64,000 nucleotides of DNA from Blasia pusilla (GCA_050084515.1 CM114273.1:21700001-21764000), one strand, 5' to 3'; shown: positions 47,579 to 59,463, numbered from the stretch's first letter. The notes: generated from the sequence alone by a model not told the origin. Translations and numbers: made by a program.

Positions 47579-48229
47579 TCATCGAAGCTCCTCAGTCGAG
47601 CCCCAGAGCGGCACCTCTCCTCCGCAGAATGATGTGGCTACCATAACACTCCTCTCCATAGAAATGTCAGGAACGCGAGTATCCTCTGCATGGACATGTC
47701 CCTCGATCAAATCACTTGGCCAAGTGATGGCACTGCTAAATGCTGCTAAGGTCGCCATCTCTCCTAACCGTTGCTCGATCACTGCACATGTGAATCGAAC
47801 GGGTAATTAGCTAAGGCGCCCATCACCAAACTGCCATCCTGGTCTGTAGGACGCTGACTCTTTCCAGTAATCCATGGAAAACCCCATCGGGTATAACACT
47901 GCTCCACCAACCAAGACGTCGTAGGACTCTGCATCAGTCACTATCGCCTTGGCTCGCACCACAGCCTCATCTATAGGATGTCCCGGGCAGGTCCTCACCA
48001 CGACCTCATGTCGGATGATATACTATGTGTTACTTGCTCCACCCAAGGATGTTTGTATTCGGAATGGAAAATGCTCCACATCGGCTCTCGTCAAGCCCAA
48101 TCCTCTGAATGATGCTTTCCCCAACATCAGGGGTTGCGCTCTTGAATCCAACAAGACGCGCTGCACGCTAAAAGCTCTACCTCCAGGACTCACCAACTGG
48201 AAGACCTCTCCACGGTTATCCAGCAACAA
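47579..48229 (-). pseudogene. Retropepsin-like aspartic protease region of pol
   Basis: In the frame that continues into the methyltransferase: RVLLDSRAQPLMLGKASFRG. The D-S/T-G active-site motif reads DSR, with the Gly replaced. LGLTRADVEHFPFRIQTSLG follows, then AKAIVTDAESYDVLVGGAVL, the typical second half, and a GWQFGDGR segment. In-frame stops lie at about 48023, 47807 and 47579. The protease would cut the Gag-Pol precursor; this copy is inactive on two counts (active site and stops). Confidence 0.8.
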
Positions 48230-48911
48230 ACACCAGAAGAAGCCATGGCACGCTCTATCGCGGGTCTAGTGGGCATCTCCGCCATCTTAGCAGCCGCAGC
48301 CTGCCATGAATCTGATGTGGACGGCCCAAGCATCCGCTCCAAGGGCAGGTCCATCACCTCCTCTACAATCACCTCTGAACGTGATGCATGAACTCCAACT
48401 CCACGCTCATATAGCGTAGCGGCCAGCCAAAAAGCCTCGGCAGGCGTACCCACAACGTCATAACATCGGAAGCAAAAAATAAAGGAGCGCGGTACACAAT
48501 GGTGGCTGCCCCTAATAACGTGCTCGACACATGCCCCTCCTGAGCATCAACAATAGGAGTCATCGCACTCGCTTCTCCCATCGCCCTCCGTACCTGCACA
48601 CCGACAACGTCACCAACTCTCCATGAACTCTGATCAGGACCCATCGATGAGGTCCTCATCGCCTTAGACAACGTCAAAGACTAGGGAAGCCTAGTCTGTT
48701 TCCTAGCTTCCCCTCGCTGTGGATCTAACTTTGCGTCTGCTCCACGCGTCACAACTACGGCGGCCTCTATCTGGGCAACCCGGCACATCCAACCAGGATC
48801 CTCCATATCTCTGGCTGCTCCATATGATGTCGATGCCACAGATCCGGCATCGGGTAATCTCAATGCCATAGCGGCAATCTGCTCTTGTAGCTGATGTATC
48901 TGAGCAGCCAT
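48230..48911 (-). pseudogene. Gag-Pol linker with coiled-coil and lost frame
   Basis: MAAQIHQLQEQIAAMALRLP begins a short heptad-like stretch. The frame then stops at 48681 and reopens. Near 48.45 kb the reading moves to another frame (CFRCYDVV, TPAEAFWLAATLYERGVGV) and near 48.2 kb to the protease frame. It resembles the variable spacer between the nucleocapsid and the protease of Ty3 elements. It cannot be assigned more precisely. Confidence 0.55.
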
Positions 48912-50244
48912 CCTAGCCTCATGCCCGACATCTCCCTCGACGCATCTAGGTGGTAGGACTCTACCTCCTTCACGGGCAGCTCCACCACCCTGTAAGGCAA
49001 CTCGAGCTCCTAGTCCCCCAACAGGACCACTTGGTGCACGATCTCTAGGCCCACCCGGACCGGCTACTCGCTCTGGTGCCCTCTCTGGCCCTCGGTCTGG
49101 GCGTAACTCAGGATGTAAATTGAAACACCTGGCGCATGTATAACCATACCTTTGACAATAGTCACACTAATAACCTCCCGATGCAGCACCATCTCCTCCT
49201 CCATGCTGAGGCACAAGTCCATGACCTTGACGAGTGCAATTGCGCTAATGATTGGCTCCACCACATGACCAACAAGTAATAGTAGGCAGCAGTTGCTGAG
49301 CCGCATATGAAGGCGCAGGTTTCTCTGGCAGGACCTCCCGATATCCTCCTTGAGCTCGTGGTGCCATAGTCGACCTATCTCGAAGTCCATGTTGCTGCAC
49401 AGGTAGTGACACAATCGTGATTGCTCTCGCGAAGAACCCATGGTGACTACGCTCTCCTCGCCATGTTGCGCTCAATGTTCTTGGCGGTCCTGAAAAAATC
49501 TCTCAATGTAGGGGAGGTGTTCATACGAAGCACCCCCTCCCGCACCCATGTCCGTTGGGTCCGGTCTAGCATCGCGTACCATGACTGGATAGCCTGAGCC
49601 TCTGTCACTCCCTAAGTGATGTTGATCAATCAGCGCAAGCGAGTGTAAGCCTCACACAAACTCTCACCCGAGCGCCTCTAGAAGTCGTGGATGCTCCGCA
49701 ACTTCTCTATCCGTACCCTCTGGTAGCTCGCCCTCAACTCAGCAAAGAACTCAACCACAGGGTTGAACCTGAGACGAACTCGACTAGACGGTGCAACTGC
49801 TCTAGTGCGAGTGACCCCTCCTAAAACATCACTAGTGGAAGAGGAAGTAGCCTTTCCTGACTCCTCCTCCTCATCTGGGAATGGCTCCGTCCATGACACA
49901 TAGTGTGGGTCGTAGTAGAGTCACCATGCCTCAATCTCCTGGGAATATCTGTGGGAGAACTCATGGTAATCGTCCATGGGTTCCCCCTCTAAATCCTGGA
50001 ACATACCGTTCCATGCCGTAAACGGGTTGAACTCTCTAGAGTTCCTGGCCCGCTGGGAGTCGCACCAACTCCTAAACTTTGCTATGAAATCGTGCAACTC
50101 AACCGTGCCTACTGCACGTGAAAACCTACGCGTTCCCCTACCTCGGTCGTCCATCTCGTACGCCCAACTGGTAGGACCACTCAATGTGTACGGTGGATCA
50201 CTAACACACTCCTCTACACGCTCCCCCTCGTCTGAAGACGACAC
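48912..50244 (-). pseudogene. Gag (capsid and nucleocapsid) of the Ty3/gypsy element
   Basis: The start at 50244 is an ATG giving an acidic N-terminus (SSSDEGERVEECVSDPP). The capsid-like part includes ELHDFIAKFRSWCDSQ, FNPFTAWNGMFQDLEGEPMD, RIEKLRSIHDF, GESLCEAYTRLRWLI and TLRDFFRTAKNIERNM, the retrotransposon-gag helical region. Two zinc-binding knuckles follow: CWSCGGANHQRNC (CX2CX4HX4C) at about 49.24-49.28 kb and a second, less regular CDYCQRYGYTCARC near 49.14 kb. Stops interrupt it at 49921, 49678, about 49613 and about 49168. The product would form the particle that packages element RNA. Confidence 0.85.
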
Positions 50245-50629
50245 AGAAGGAGATTGAGGTGGTCTCTCACGTGGAGACCCTCGAAACCTCGCACCACTCC
50301 GGGTAAACCCTCCAGAGCTACTCTCAGGTCCACCACCTCGCCTCTCAAAATCTTGAAAGGATGCCGTGATGGTCCTCGTGCCCCTCTCACACGATCACTC
50401 TCAACCTCGCGAGTAATCCCTCAATCACTCATCCCAAACATGCGGCACTCGATCTACACTCTCCCTCCCCGAGACGTGTAACGTGCGGCAACAAGCGGCG
50501 TGGTGCGGTAAATCGACCAGGCTTTCATCTCATCGACAACCTACCCTCAACTCTGGACATCCCACACAGGTCTATGTCCCCTAAACCACATACATAAATG
50601 ATGCTCTCAGCATCCACACAACCCAATAT

Positions 50630-52018
50630 CCCCAAATAAACTACCCAAATAAAGGACCATAATGGGTAAAGTGAACACATGTCGATGTCGCTCCTCAGCA
50701 ACTGCAAATCTCAACCCCAACTTGGTCATGGAGACAAACTCCTCAAACCCGCAAAACACAACCTGCTCCACAATGACGGTGCGGCTCCGCGATCGAGATG
50801 GTGCGGTGTGGCCACAAACGGCACAGCGCGGCAATTGGCAGCGCATTGCGGCTACGGGCGTCACGTCACGGTACTCGATCTTCGTGGAGTGGCTACCAAC
50901 TCAAAACATAGTAATGCGGCTAGAAATCTCGGACCCCATAAATCACTGGGTCACACGTCCTCCAGAGTAGTACTCTAGTCGGTCGACGGCAACTTGACGG
51001 GTAATGGGCCAATTGACGAGTTGAAGGGCTTGGCGAAGGGTTGACGGCCTGGCGATGGGTTGACGGCCTGGCCGATGGCGACGGCGACGGCGGTCAACGG
51101 TGACGACGCCGCCAACGGCGGTTGCTGCTTTAGGGTTTCGATGTTTACCCTAAAATTGGCAGCTTACAAAATTGGCCATAACTTTCTGTTTGCAGCTCCA
51201 AATTGCGCACTGTTTGTTGCACAACGTGCACAGCTTCACGATCTACAATGGTGTCAAAAAATATTTGAAATTGGACATTTCAGTAAAAATTGAAGGGGAC
51301 TGTCGTAAATCCCAATGTCTCTTTCTCATACACAAAATATAAAACCTGTAAAAATACAAATCAGCAAGCTACATGGTGCTCCCGAGAGCACCAGCATGGG
51401 GCAACCGGCCCCCTTACTCAATCCCTATAAAAAATTGGGCAGCGCTTCTGTGCGCCACTCTTCCACACAAAAAATCCGCAAATACAAAGAACAATCAAAG
51501 CAGCCCTTGCTCCGGTGAGCACTCCCATGAGCCGCTGAAGGGGAAACACGGTCCCCAATGTGCAAAAACAACGAGTGACCAACGAGCTCCCCCTCTCACT
51601 CTCTCACTTTCTGAGTCTCTTTTTCTCTCATTCTCTCTTTGTAAAGTAAGATCCAATCTCTCTCTACACCATCTCACACCATAACTCTCAAAGGTGTGCA
51701 CTCTCTCTCATGTCAGACCAAACCCACTCTCCTAATGAGAGGCTTGGGTTACATTCACAAGGCAAGGGACCATAGCTCCGCCGCCTGATGCCAAAGAGAG
51801 AATGAGCTCTCAAACTCTCTCTCCTTGAGGTATACCCCTCCCCTCTCCCAAGCTCTCTCCATGGTAACCTATTCTCCCAAGTCACCTCCTTGGCTCTTGA
51901 CCTGATGTAGGAAGTCAAGGGCCACTTACCAAAAATAGAATATTGATCATATAGTCAAAATGGTACTTACCTAAAATAGTAAGTTCCTCAATATGGCTCC
52001 AAATGAGCCGAAACGAAA
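50630..52018 (-). repeat. 5' LTR of the retrotransposon, truncated
   Basis: Direct repeat of 40.97-42.74 kb with many substitutions and several indels, so the insertion is not recent. Its outer end stops at GCCGAAACGAAAA next to a run of ten G (52020-52029), whereas the 3' LTR continues for about 290 bp. On the minus strand, just inside the LTR (about 50.60-50.62 kb), TGGATGCTGAGAGCATC could be a decayed initiator-Met primer-binding site. This is a weak resemblance only. Confidence 0.75.
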
Positions 52019-53056
52019 AGGGGGGGGGGAAGTCCTTTGTTCCTATATCTATAGCGGTGGTATCTTTTATGATTGTCTATCATGGGCACCTTGGCAACAT
52101 CATGAGGATTTCCGCGTTAAAAAATTGGATCCAAGCATGGAAATTAGTTATGCAACCCCAAAAAATCAATTTTTTAACAACTCGTGTGATGCACTCGTGA
52201 TTTGAATTACCCATCATTAGTCCTCATAACTCATCCCAAATCTACCTCATGTCCCTAATCCCAAATCTACCCAACAAACTCACAAAAGGCCCCTAACTAG
52301 ACTATCCTCAAAATTGATTACGGCCCCTACAAGAAGTGGATTCCAAGTGCAGAGCTTGCATAATGCAAGTTATTTTGCATGTTCTCCTCCTCATGATCGG
52401 TTAGATGCTAACATCCGTGTTAGTATTAATTTTCTCATTAATACAAACTAGTCTTCTTTAGAGGTGTTCTGAATTATTTTTAGCTCCGTCTCCGATTTGT
52501 GTTACTCCCTACTATTCAATATATTATTCGGAACTCCCTTATGAAACTCAAAACCATAAAGTGAGTGGTTAAAAATTTCCTTAATCAACATAAGAAGAAT
52601 CTGAATGGTCTAGCTAATGTAGGGACGCCGGTTGTGGGACCGTCTCGAAGTGCCTTCCGTGGGAGGCAGCCCTTAGGAGGAAGGTCAACTTTCTCTTGAA
52701 TTTGCCCTTCAAACCAAAAGGGAAGAAATATAAATGCCAAAAAGTGATGGGGAATACGAGGGACTTCTGAGCTGCTGCAGATGATTAATCCGAATCTAAA
52801 GATCTTGATGAGCATGCGTAGAGCTTGAGATCAGCGTAGAGTGCGTCGGAATTTCCGTGGTGTAGCGCTGTCCCCGCTCTCTCTCTCTATCTATGTAAGA
52901 GTCCTTTCCTCGGTTTCTGCGCTACAACTTTTACTAGAAATCGCTGCGAGAGGTCGGGGGCGTGGAGACGGACGGAGACGGAGGCGGAGACGGAGACGGA
53001 TCGACCTCACTTCGGAACTCGATTGAACGCACGGCACTGCACTGCACTCGCCAATC
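52019..53056. other. Region between the retrotransposon and the ACBP gene
   Basis: Starts with a G10 run (52020-52029). 52.1-52.8 kb is noncoding. 52.85-53.05 kb contains TC-rich and GGAGAC-type hexamer repeats (about 52967-53000), as often seen in plant promoters and 5' UTRs, and probably belongs to the acyl-CoA-binding protein gene. The plus-strand open frame here is Arg-rich only because of the repeat. Confidence 0.5.
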
Positions 53057-54762
53057 ATGACTTTGACGGTACTTGGTCACATTTCTTTTCTGTGAGGTCC
53101 GGATGCGACGATTTCAGGAGTCTTTGTGTATGTGGTTCTTGTCGCTCCAGGGCCTTTACGAACTCGTTGACGATGCGGTTCATCGGGGCGCTTTGTTGAG
53201 TTTAATACCCGGTGTCGAGAGTTTCTGCTAGTTCAGTCGACGAGTTTGTTCAGAGAGGTCATCAGCGACTTCCTGATCTGCTCTTGGAGTCGTGCCCTTG
53301 CTAAGGATTGTCGTCGTTCTGGTGTATGGTGGCATGCGAAGCGTGTTTCTTGAGGCCGTCATCGCCGATTGTCTCGATTCGCATCGTGCCGTGTATGATT
53401 TCTTAGGTCCATGAGTTCATTTGAAGCTTTGGCTGCAGTTTAATATAGGGCTTCAGCGCTTTTCCTTGTAGATCGAAGCTTTCAAAGACAATCGCGCACA
53501 GACCTTTTCTGTTGTTGCGGTTCGCTGATTACATATCGTGAGCGTGGACTCGATTGATCGTCTCTTGGCTCGATTGGTCTTTTCTTCTCAGAATCCGATC
53601 TGCTACAGTGAGATTGCGATCGTCTGGAGTAGGCATATTTTCTTAGCCTCTTTAGTAGAAACTACTGGGAGAGAATTTCGTTTGCGCGCTGTAGTAGGTA
53701 CCTTCGCGATTGGAAGGTTTTGCCAACGACGTCAAGAACTGCTAGCCTCCCGCAATGTTTGTTTAATGTTTCATCGCAGACAATTTATCTACCTCAGTGT
53801 ACATGAGGGGAACACCGAGGAGTGTGGCTTCTTAGTGTCTGGCTTCTGAAGCCCCTCTTCAACAATGCGACCAGCGTTCTTAACGTGTGGTTAACTTTAC
53901 GTGTGTTGTGGTACTCTTCTGGGGTCTACATAGTTTTCTTACTTGAACTGGCCGGCCTGTGGATGTGCCGTGGTCTTCATCGTGTCACTGTGGTTTGGTG
54001 CTTTTGTAATTTATGTACTCCTTCTTTCTTACACAGATTACTGGTATGTTACAGGAAGATTTTGAGAATGCAGCCAAGGATGCACTAACGCTGCCGCCAA
54101 CGACCACCGACGCTGACAAGCTTATACTCTATGGCCTTTACAAAACGGCCACCGTCGGAAAAGTGAACACCGGTAAGTCGACGGGTTTGAACGAATGATT
54201 GGATCTCCTGCCGCACATAACGCAACTCAGTATTGTTGTTGTAAGTAAGAGAACCGAAGGTACGATCGTATGGATCATTGTAGCTCTTGAAATAGCCCCG
54301 AGCTGATAGTCGCTTATATCGTATTGTTCCAGCACGCCCTGGTATGTTCGATCTCAAGGGAAGGCACAAGTGGGATGCATGGAAGAATGCGGAAGGTACA
54401 CATGAAGCTTTTCTCTTTTACTCGCTTTTATTTTCCATGGCTCTTGGTTGTTAGTCTGACTTACCATCCGAACGATTTCGAGCAACTGTAAACCTCGATC
54501 TATCATGAAGCCCGTCTTTCTGTCTCTTAATGCGCGTGTGTATTCCAAGTAAGGACCTTCATTTAGCAGACGCCTCTCAGCATCGAGAGTGGTGGCACGT
54601 CAGAGATTTTGATCTCAATGAGTTGTGATGGAATATTTTGACGTTTCCAGTCTCATTGTATATCTAGCCTTTACGGGATTTTCATTGGTGACGACAGGAA
54701 AGTCGAATGAAGATGCTATGCGAGACTACATCACGAAGGTCACACAGCTGAAGGAGGGTTAA
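53057..54762 (+). CDS. Small cytosolic acyl-CoA-binding protein (ACBP)
   Basis: Ten-kDa-type carrier that binds long-chain acyl-CoA esters and buffers and transports them in the cytosol. Exons 53057-53068, 54037-54172, 54333-54395 and 54698-54762 join in frame to 91 residues; if translation starts at the second ATG (54046) the product has 84 residues. Motifs of the four-helix ACBP fold appear in order: MLQEDFENAAKDALTLPP, DKLILYGLYKTATVGKVN (Tyr and Lys that bind the acyl-CoA head group), ARPGMFDLKGRHKWDAWKN, and EDAMRDYITKVTQLKEG with the C-terminal Tyr. Length is normal and no ankyrin or Kelch part follows, so this is the small ACBP6-like class. The 12-base first exon is uncertain because the second ATG alone would give a normal protein with a noncoding first exon. 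Confidence 0.93.
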
Positions 54763-57700
54763 TCTTAACCCTTCTTGTTGTAGGGCTGCTGTGGATCTCA
54801 TTGTGTCAACAGATAGACTAGAACAGGAACTTCAGGGTGAAATCAGCACAGAATAACTGTACGAAAGTCAATAGACGATTTGTTGTACACAATTTGGTTC
54901 TTGATTCTCAAGACTGTTGTCTGTCAGTACTTTCTGTACCATCTGTAATGTGTAGTGGCGCTGCTATTATACCCTCAGTTGGATGATAGTTATTTTCTGA
55001 CATCCGTAGCCAGGAAAACAAACAATTCCAGGTTATTGATACAAAGTGTTCTCCTCATAATTTGCAGAAGAACCGTGATTACTTTCTCTTTAGAAAGTTC
55101 CCAACTGTATGTCTCACTTTCCAGGCAAAGCTTTTGTGAACTGGTACCACGATAGAACGTAACACTTGCAGTTGGGGGGCTGCTTATAACATGTAATCTG
55201 AGCAATCTCAGTGTCTCATGCAACGGAGTTCTGCCCATGCTTTCCATGTCCAGATCGTACCAAAAGAAATTTCACCTTGGTGATGGTGGACACAAGTAAG
55301 GAGAGCCGTGCTATTAAGTACTTACGGATCCTCGTCAGGCTTGGATGACATGGGCATAACACTAGTGCGTGAGCTATTGAGGTCTTAATTGGCTTTCATC
55401 TGACTTTACTGGGACTAGGGACGTGATGATGTTGAATGTGTGATCTAGACTTTTCATAAGAAGATGAGTGATGAGGAGTTCATTATTGGGCAGATCATGC
55501 TTGTATGGATTTCAGGCTCTTTTGGAAGAGACAGGTTGACTAGGTCCACAACTAACCATTGATTTTGAAACCCCAAGTAAAGAATCTGAAGTGAATGGAG
55601 AAGGCGAGTATTTTAATCGTACCTCCATCTGGTGCCACGCAGACTCATTTCTTCCCCTGCAGCCTTGTTTAATATTTGGAATTTCCCCAATGGGAATGTA
55701 GGCCTGAGCCTGATGGCATGCGCACCGAATCTCTTTCTTTCAGTTTCTATGTTGATTTTGTCCTTTTGTACGATAATAGTACCGCGCAATGGAGTCCCTT
55801 AAGCCCGGTGGCAAATATTTCCTCTCATCTTCTTTATCAGTGTCATAATCCTTTTGAAGAGATGTTGCGTGCCCCGAGTTTTGACTGGCCTCTTGACCCC
55901 CTGCAGGCAACACTTTGTTTCTGTTACCACCTTATCAGTATCAGATATCCGTGTCAGTAGGTGGCAACCAGGTATTTAGATGGTCGGCCTTTTTCCTTTT
56001 TCGTTTTGAAAAGAATCAAGACAAACTATAAGAGCCCAAGAGGAGAATAGTTTTCCATGCTTGCGAGGAAAACCATGAGGTGCTAAGCTTGGTCAATCAA
56101 ACACCCACCCGTTGTAGACCGCAGATGGCGCGGCAGCGTCCCAGTAACACCTTGCATAGAATGCCAGTTGGGGCTGACATCTGTTGCAGGTGAACAGTCT
56201 ACGGTGCTCAGTTTGTGGATTCCGTAATATGGGATTGGTCCGGGGTGTACGACATCATTTCCGTGTCCGGCAGTTGTGACTACTCGAAAGCTTTCTTTAC
56301 TGTCTACATTGAAACTTCTCAGGTAACGGTGCATTTCACAGGTGTTCTCGAGTAACAGCGCTGCCGAATTTCTGAGAGGCCAACGCTGTGCAGGGTCCTG
56401 CTAGAAAAGCGCAGCCTCTAAGGTCGTCTCCTCTCTCCCTGGAATCGACAGTATCACGAATAACTCCGCCATCCCCGGAATGACATCGGTACGGAAATAT
56501 CCAATGCTTCATCTTTTGCCTATTTTGGTGGTCGATCTTAAATACTACAGTCACGTCACTGTTGAAGTTTGAACTGCTGTCCCAATAATCTGTTCAAATA
56601 TGAATGGCTGAAGCCTCACCACCACACACCGACTGTTGGACTGTCTGAAAGGATTAGCACACGGCGAAGCCTTCAATTGTCGTTTCCCGTAAACGGTTAC
56701 CCACTACCACCCTCCAATGTGTCGTTGACAAGAGAGCTGCTCTTTCTACGACTGGAACATAGCAGATAGGATAAGCCCGCCTGTACACCAGCGTAAATAG
56801 GAAGCTCTAGATTCTAAGATCGGCGAAGTGTTTCCAACTTTCTGTGAAAACCTTGAGAAGTGCAGGTTAGCGGTTGCACAGAATCAGGTTTAGGTCAATC
56901 GTACAGAACCGCACAGAGCGGAGTGGTGTGGATCACACTGACTTCAAGAATGAGCAGTTGACAGAGAATTCACGCAGGGCTGAGTTAATGTCTCCGACAC
57001 CATCAGTGGAGCCTCGCAGAATTTCGGACATGCTACAAACGCAGTGCCCTACTGTCAACGAGCGCCGGTGGCCACGCGTGTGTACGCAAATGAAGCTATG
57101 AACTTTCACGATTACAGACACACAGTATGGACTCAGCACCCGCTTTGCGAGAGGGAGGGATTATACAAGACAGAAAGAGAAGGACCCTCCCGCATCGACT
57201 GATCAGCACGAACGATGATACAGCGGACGGAATTCTAGCCTTGGGATCTCTTGCAACCCGACGGCACACGGATCATGCCAAACCAGCTTCTCCCATGATC
57301 GCGTTGTCGATCCCCTGGCCGAAGCTTACATGAGTTGCAATTAGGATTGCACTGAACACGACGTTCAATCGGGCAGCGTCAAACTCGGAGCTTCCGTTCG
57401 TTCAAGCTTGCGCGGCACTCAGGATGTCCACCTCCTGTTCTTGTGCCGCACTGCAGTCTCATCGGTAGGCTCTGGGATTTTGAGGTGTACCTCTAAGCTC
57501 TCGCTTGGAGCAGTACATGAAGCACAGGACGTAAAGTCGCCGATGAGGTTCTGGGCATGGGTCTTACCTCCGTGGAGTATTGATTTTGGAATGAGACTGT
57601 AATGAGTGGCCCGAAAACTCCCATTTCCGACCTCATCGGCGATGCATACGCTCTGGAAAACCAGGGCTGATTAGCAGAATCCCAGGTCTTCTACCAACAC

Positions 57701-57780
57701 AGGCCGAGACGGAAAGCACTGCTACCCGACTTTTCTACCCACGATGACAAGGTTTTCCGCAAGGAGGAGTGGCCATCGAT
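54763..57780. other. Intergenic DNA, no gene supported
   Basis: Holds the 3' UTR of the ACBP gene and the upstream flank of the next gene. Open frames are short. A minus-strand 83-residue frame at 56083-56334 has a fairly protein-like text but no start context, partner exon or family that I can name. Confidence 0.5.
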
Positions 57781-59463
57781 ATGGCTCGGCGTTTCTTCCA
57801 GAAGGATTTGATCATTTCTCCCTCTCAAAAGGAGATCCTCCGGGCTATGCCAGGGTGGGAGGATGTAGCGCAGGCAAACAGAGCTATCGACGACACTCCC
57901 AGTGAGGCCCTAGACAGCCAGGCGAGTCCCAGCCAAAGCTCGCCGCAGAGAGTGTTCGATGTCACCGGATCCTCCCTCTCGGACGCTGCAGAAGGATCAC
58001 AGGAGCATCCTGTGGTTTGGGCATCTCCCGAAATCACCCCGAGCTGCTCCGGAGCTAGTGCTAATCTCGCGAGTAGGGAGGACAGCTACCACGAAGCTTT
58101 CGAGAGCGATAAGGAGCAATCTCCCGCCAGAAGACTGTCCTGGACTCTTCCCAATCGCCTTGCGCATGTTTCCCAAGCCCTCGTTGAATCTGATGGCGGT
58201 GTTGTGGCTGCACGGTGTCGTCGCCTGACGGATGACGTCCAGGGACCGGAATCGAATCCTAGGGACAGAGAGGGTACTTCTCAAGAGCCAAGCTATCATG
58301 CGAAGGATGCAGCTGCCGATAGAGCCCAAGGACGAGCTTCCTTATGCGAGAGCAGAGATACGGGTTCCAAGAATCCAGCTGCAGTCGGAAGCAAAGGAAG
58401 AATTTCTGTGTCCGAAAGCGCAGATGTGAATTCCAAGGATCCAGCTGCAGATGAAGGCCGTGGAAGAGCTTCAGTCTCCAACAGTAGAATTTCCGGTTCC
58501 AAGGACGCAGATGACAACATTGCACGAGGCGGAGATCCGTCGTCTGAAGACGCAGGGGTTGGGGTTGGTTCGGCGTTAGCTCAATGCGATCCCAGGTCCG
58601 ACGCTGATGTTGATGTTAAGATGTTCGAAGAAGATCTGTCATCTCAGAGAAAGGATGGTGATTCTCGAAAGGATGCAGCAGCGGAAAATGGAGTGCAGGG
58701 AAGCGACTCGTCCTTGAAAGACACAGATGGTGGATATCGAAGGACGGCCCAAATCGTGACGGTTCCTCAAAGCATGGCTCCTGAGCAGGTAACAACTGGA
58801 AACCTTCAGGCTGCTTATGCAGTTGTTTGTTGTTGACGATGTCAAGAACTCGGCTGCTCCAGCATGAAATACAACTGTGCAACTGACCACTGTAGATCTT
58901 AATTGCCATGCCCTCGTGAGCAGTCTCATGTGGAGCTCCGAGTTCAAGCTGGGCGATCCCCAGATGAAGCTGCCGATGGTGGATCACAGCGGTGTCGTCT
59001 GAGGAGTTTTGTGGAGGGCTCCGAAGGACTTGCAATGCACGAGGCAGAAGTCCTGGAAGGTGGTGAAGGATTCCATAGGGTCGCAGCTGATGAGCGCAAG
59101 GAAGACGAAGGCGCAAGTCCTGCCCGAACTTCTCATGAAGTAGTCACGCATGCCCAGCCTTTTCCCCCTGCTCCTCTCGAGAAAGCTGTGAGGATGGTCG
59201 AGACTTTACCTCCATGTTCTACTGATGATGAGGCTCCGCATGACGAAGGCAGATATTCGACTCCCAGCCCCAGGCCTTCGAGGGAAGTCCTTTCGAGGGA
59301 AGTCCTGGGACTGGGAGTCGAATATCTGCCTTCGTCATGGGGAGGCAGAAGTTGTGCTCTAGGAGAAGTTGTTGGAGGCACCGGGAGCACCAAACAGCAA
59401 ACGAGGAAAAGAGGTCGAGATTGGCAGAGTTTTAAGTATCCTGCAAGTGTGATGGATGTTTAA
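57781..59463 (+). CDS. Protein of unknown function, Ser/Asp/Lys-rich, with internal repeats
   Basis: Two exons, 57781-58788 and 58924-59463, are joined in phase 0 by a 135-bp intron (GTAACA...GAGCAG) and give 515 residues. The chosen ATG is the first in a frame open from 57748. The N-terminus (MARRFFQKDLIISPSQKEIL) looks folded. The rest is rich in Ser, Asp, Glu, Lys and Pro and is probably disordered. Residues about 170-250 contain three imperfect repeats of 22-24 residues (GRASLCESRDTGSKNPAA; GRISVSESADVNSKDPAA; GRASVSNSRISGSKDA). The second exon contains a perfect 29-bp inverted repeat (59239-59339). A further acceptor at 59654 opens a 35-residue tail (IANKWSTCATICTDERW, then FFHSIEERFLDG) ending at 59762, but no good in-phase donor was found, so the true C-terminus may differ. 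No family recognised. Confidence 0.6.
59239..59339. repeat. Perfect inverted repeat, 29-bp arms, within a predicted exon
   Basis: CATGACGAAGGCAGATATTC at 59239, continuing to CCCAG at 59267, is exactly reverse-complementary to 59311-59339. The 43-base loop contains a direct repeat of CGAGGGAAGTCCT. The encoded protein therefore contains related short segments read from both strands. Confidence 0.9.

Larger units (their letters stand above)
40972..52018 (-). mobile_element. Ty3/gypsy LTR retrotransposon carrying a DNA methyltransferase and a PHD finger
   Basis: The element of about 11 kb is read on the minus strand: 5' LTR (about 50.63-52.02 kb), gag, zinc knuckles, protease, C5-DNA methyltransferase, reverse transcriptase, RNase H, integrase, PHD finger, 3' LTR (about 40.97-43.03 kb). 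RT before integrase defines the Ty3/gypsy order. The LTRs are clearly homologous but differ at many sites, and the 5' LTR lacks about 290 bp of its outer end. Coding parts are broken by about a dozen in-frame stops and several frameshifts, so this copy is not autonomous. No target-site duplication could be established, because the right border is cut at a G run and the left border abuts an inverted LTR piece. Confidence 0.9.

Noticed and set aside
49064-49441. 125-residue minus-strand open frame in gag
   Set aside because: It is the out-of-frame shadow of the nucleocapsid region; the zinc knuckle CWSCGGANHQRNC is in another frame.
50600-50622. Primer-binding site for initiator tRNA-Met
   Set aside because: TGGATGCTGAGAGCATC only partly resembles the usual sequence and the LTR inner border is not fixed, so it is not listed as a feature.
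56083-56334. 83-residue minus-strand frame with protein-like text
   Set aside because: No recognised family, no partner exons; kept only as a remark.
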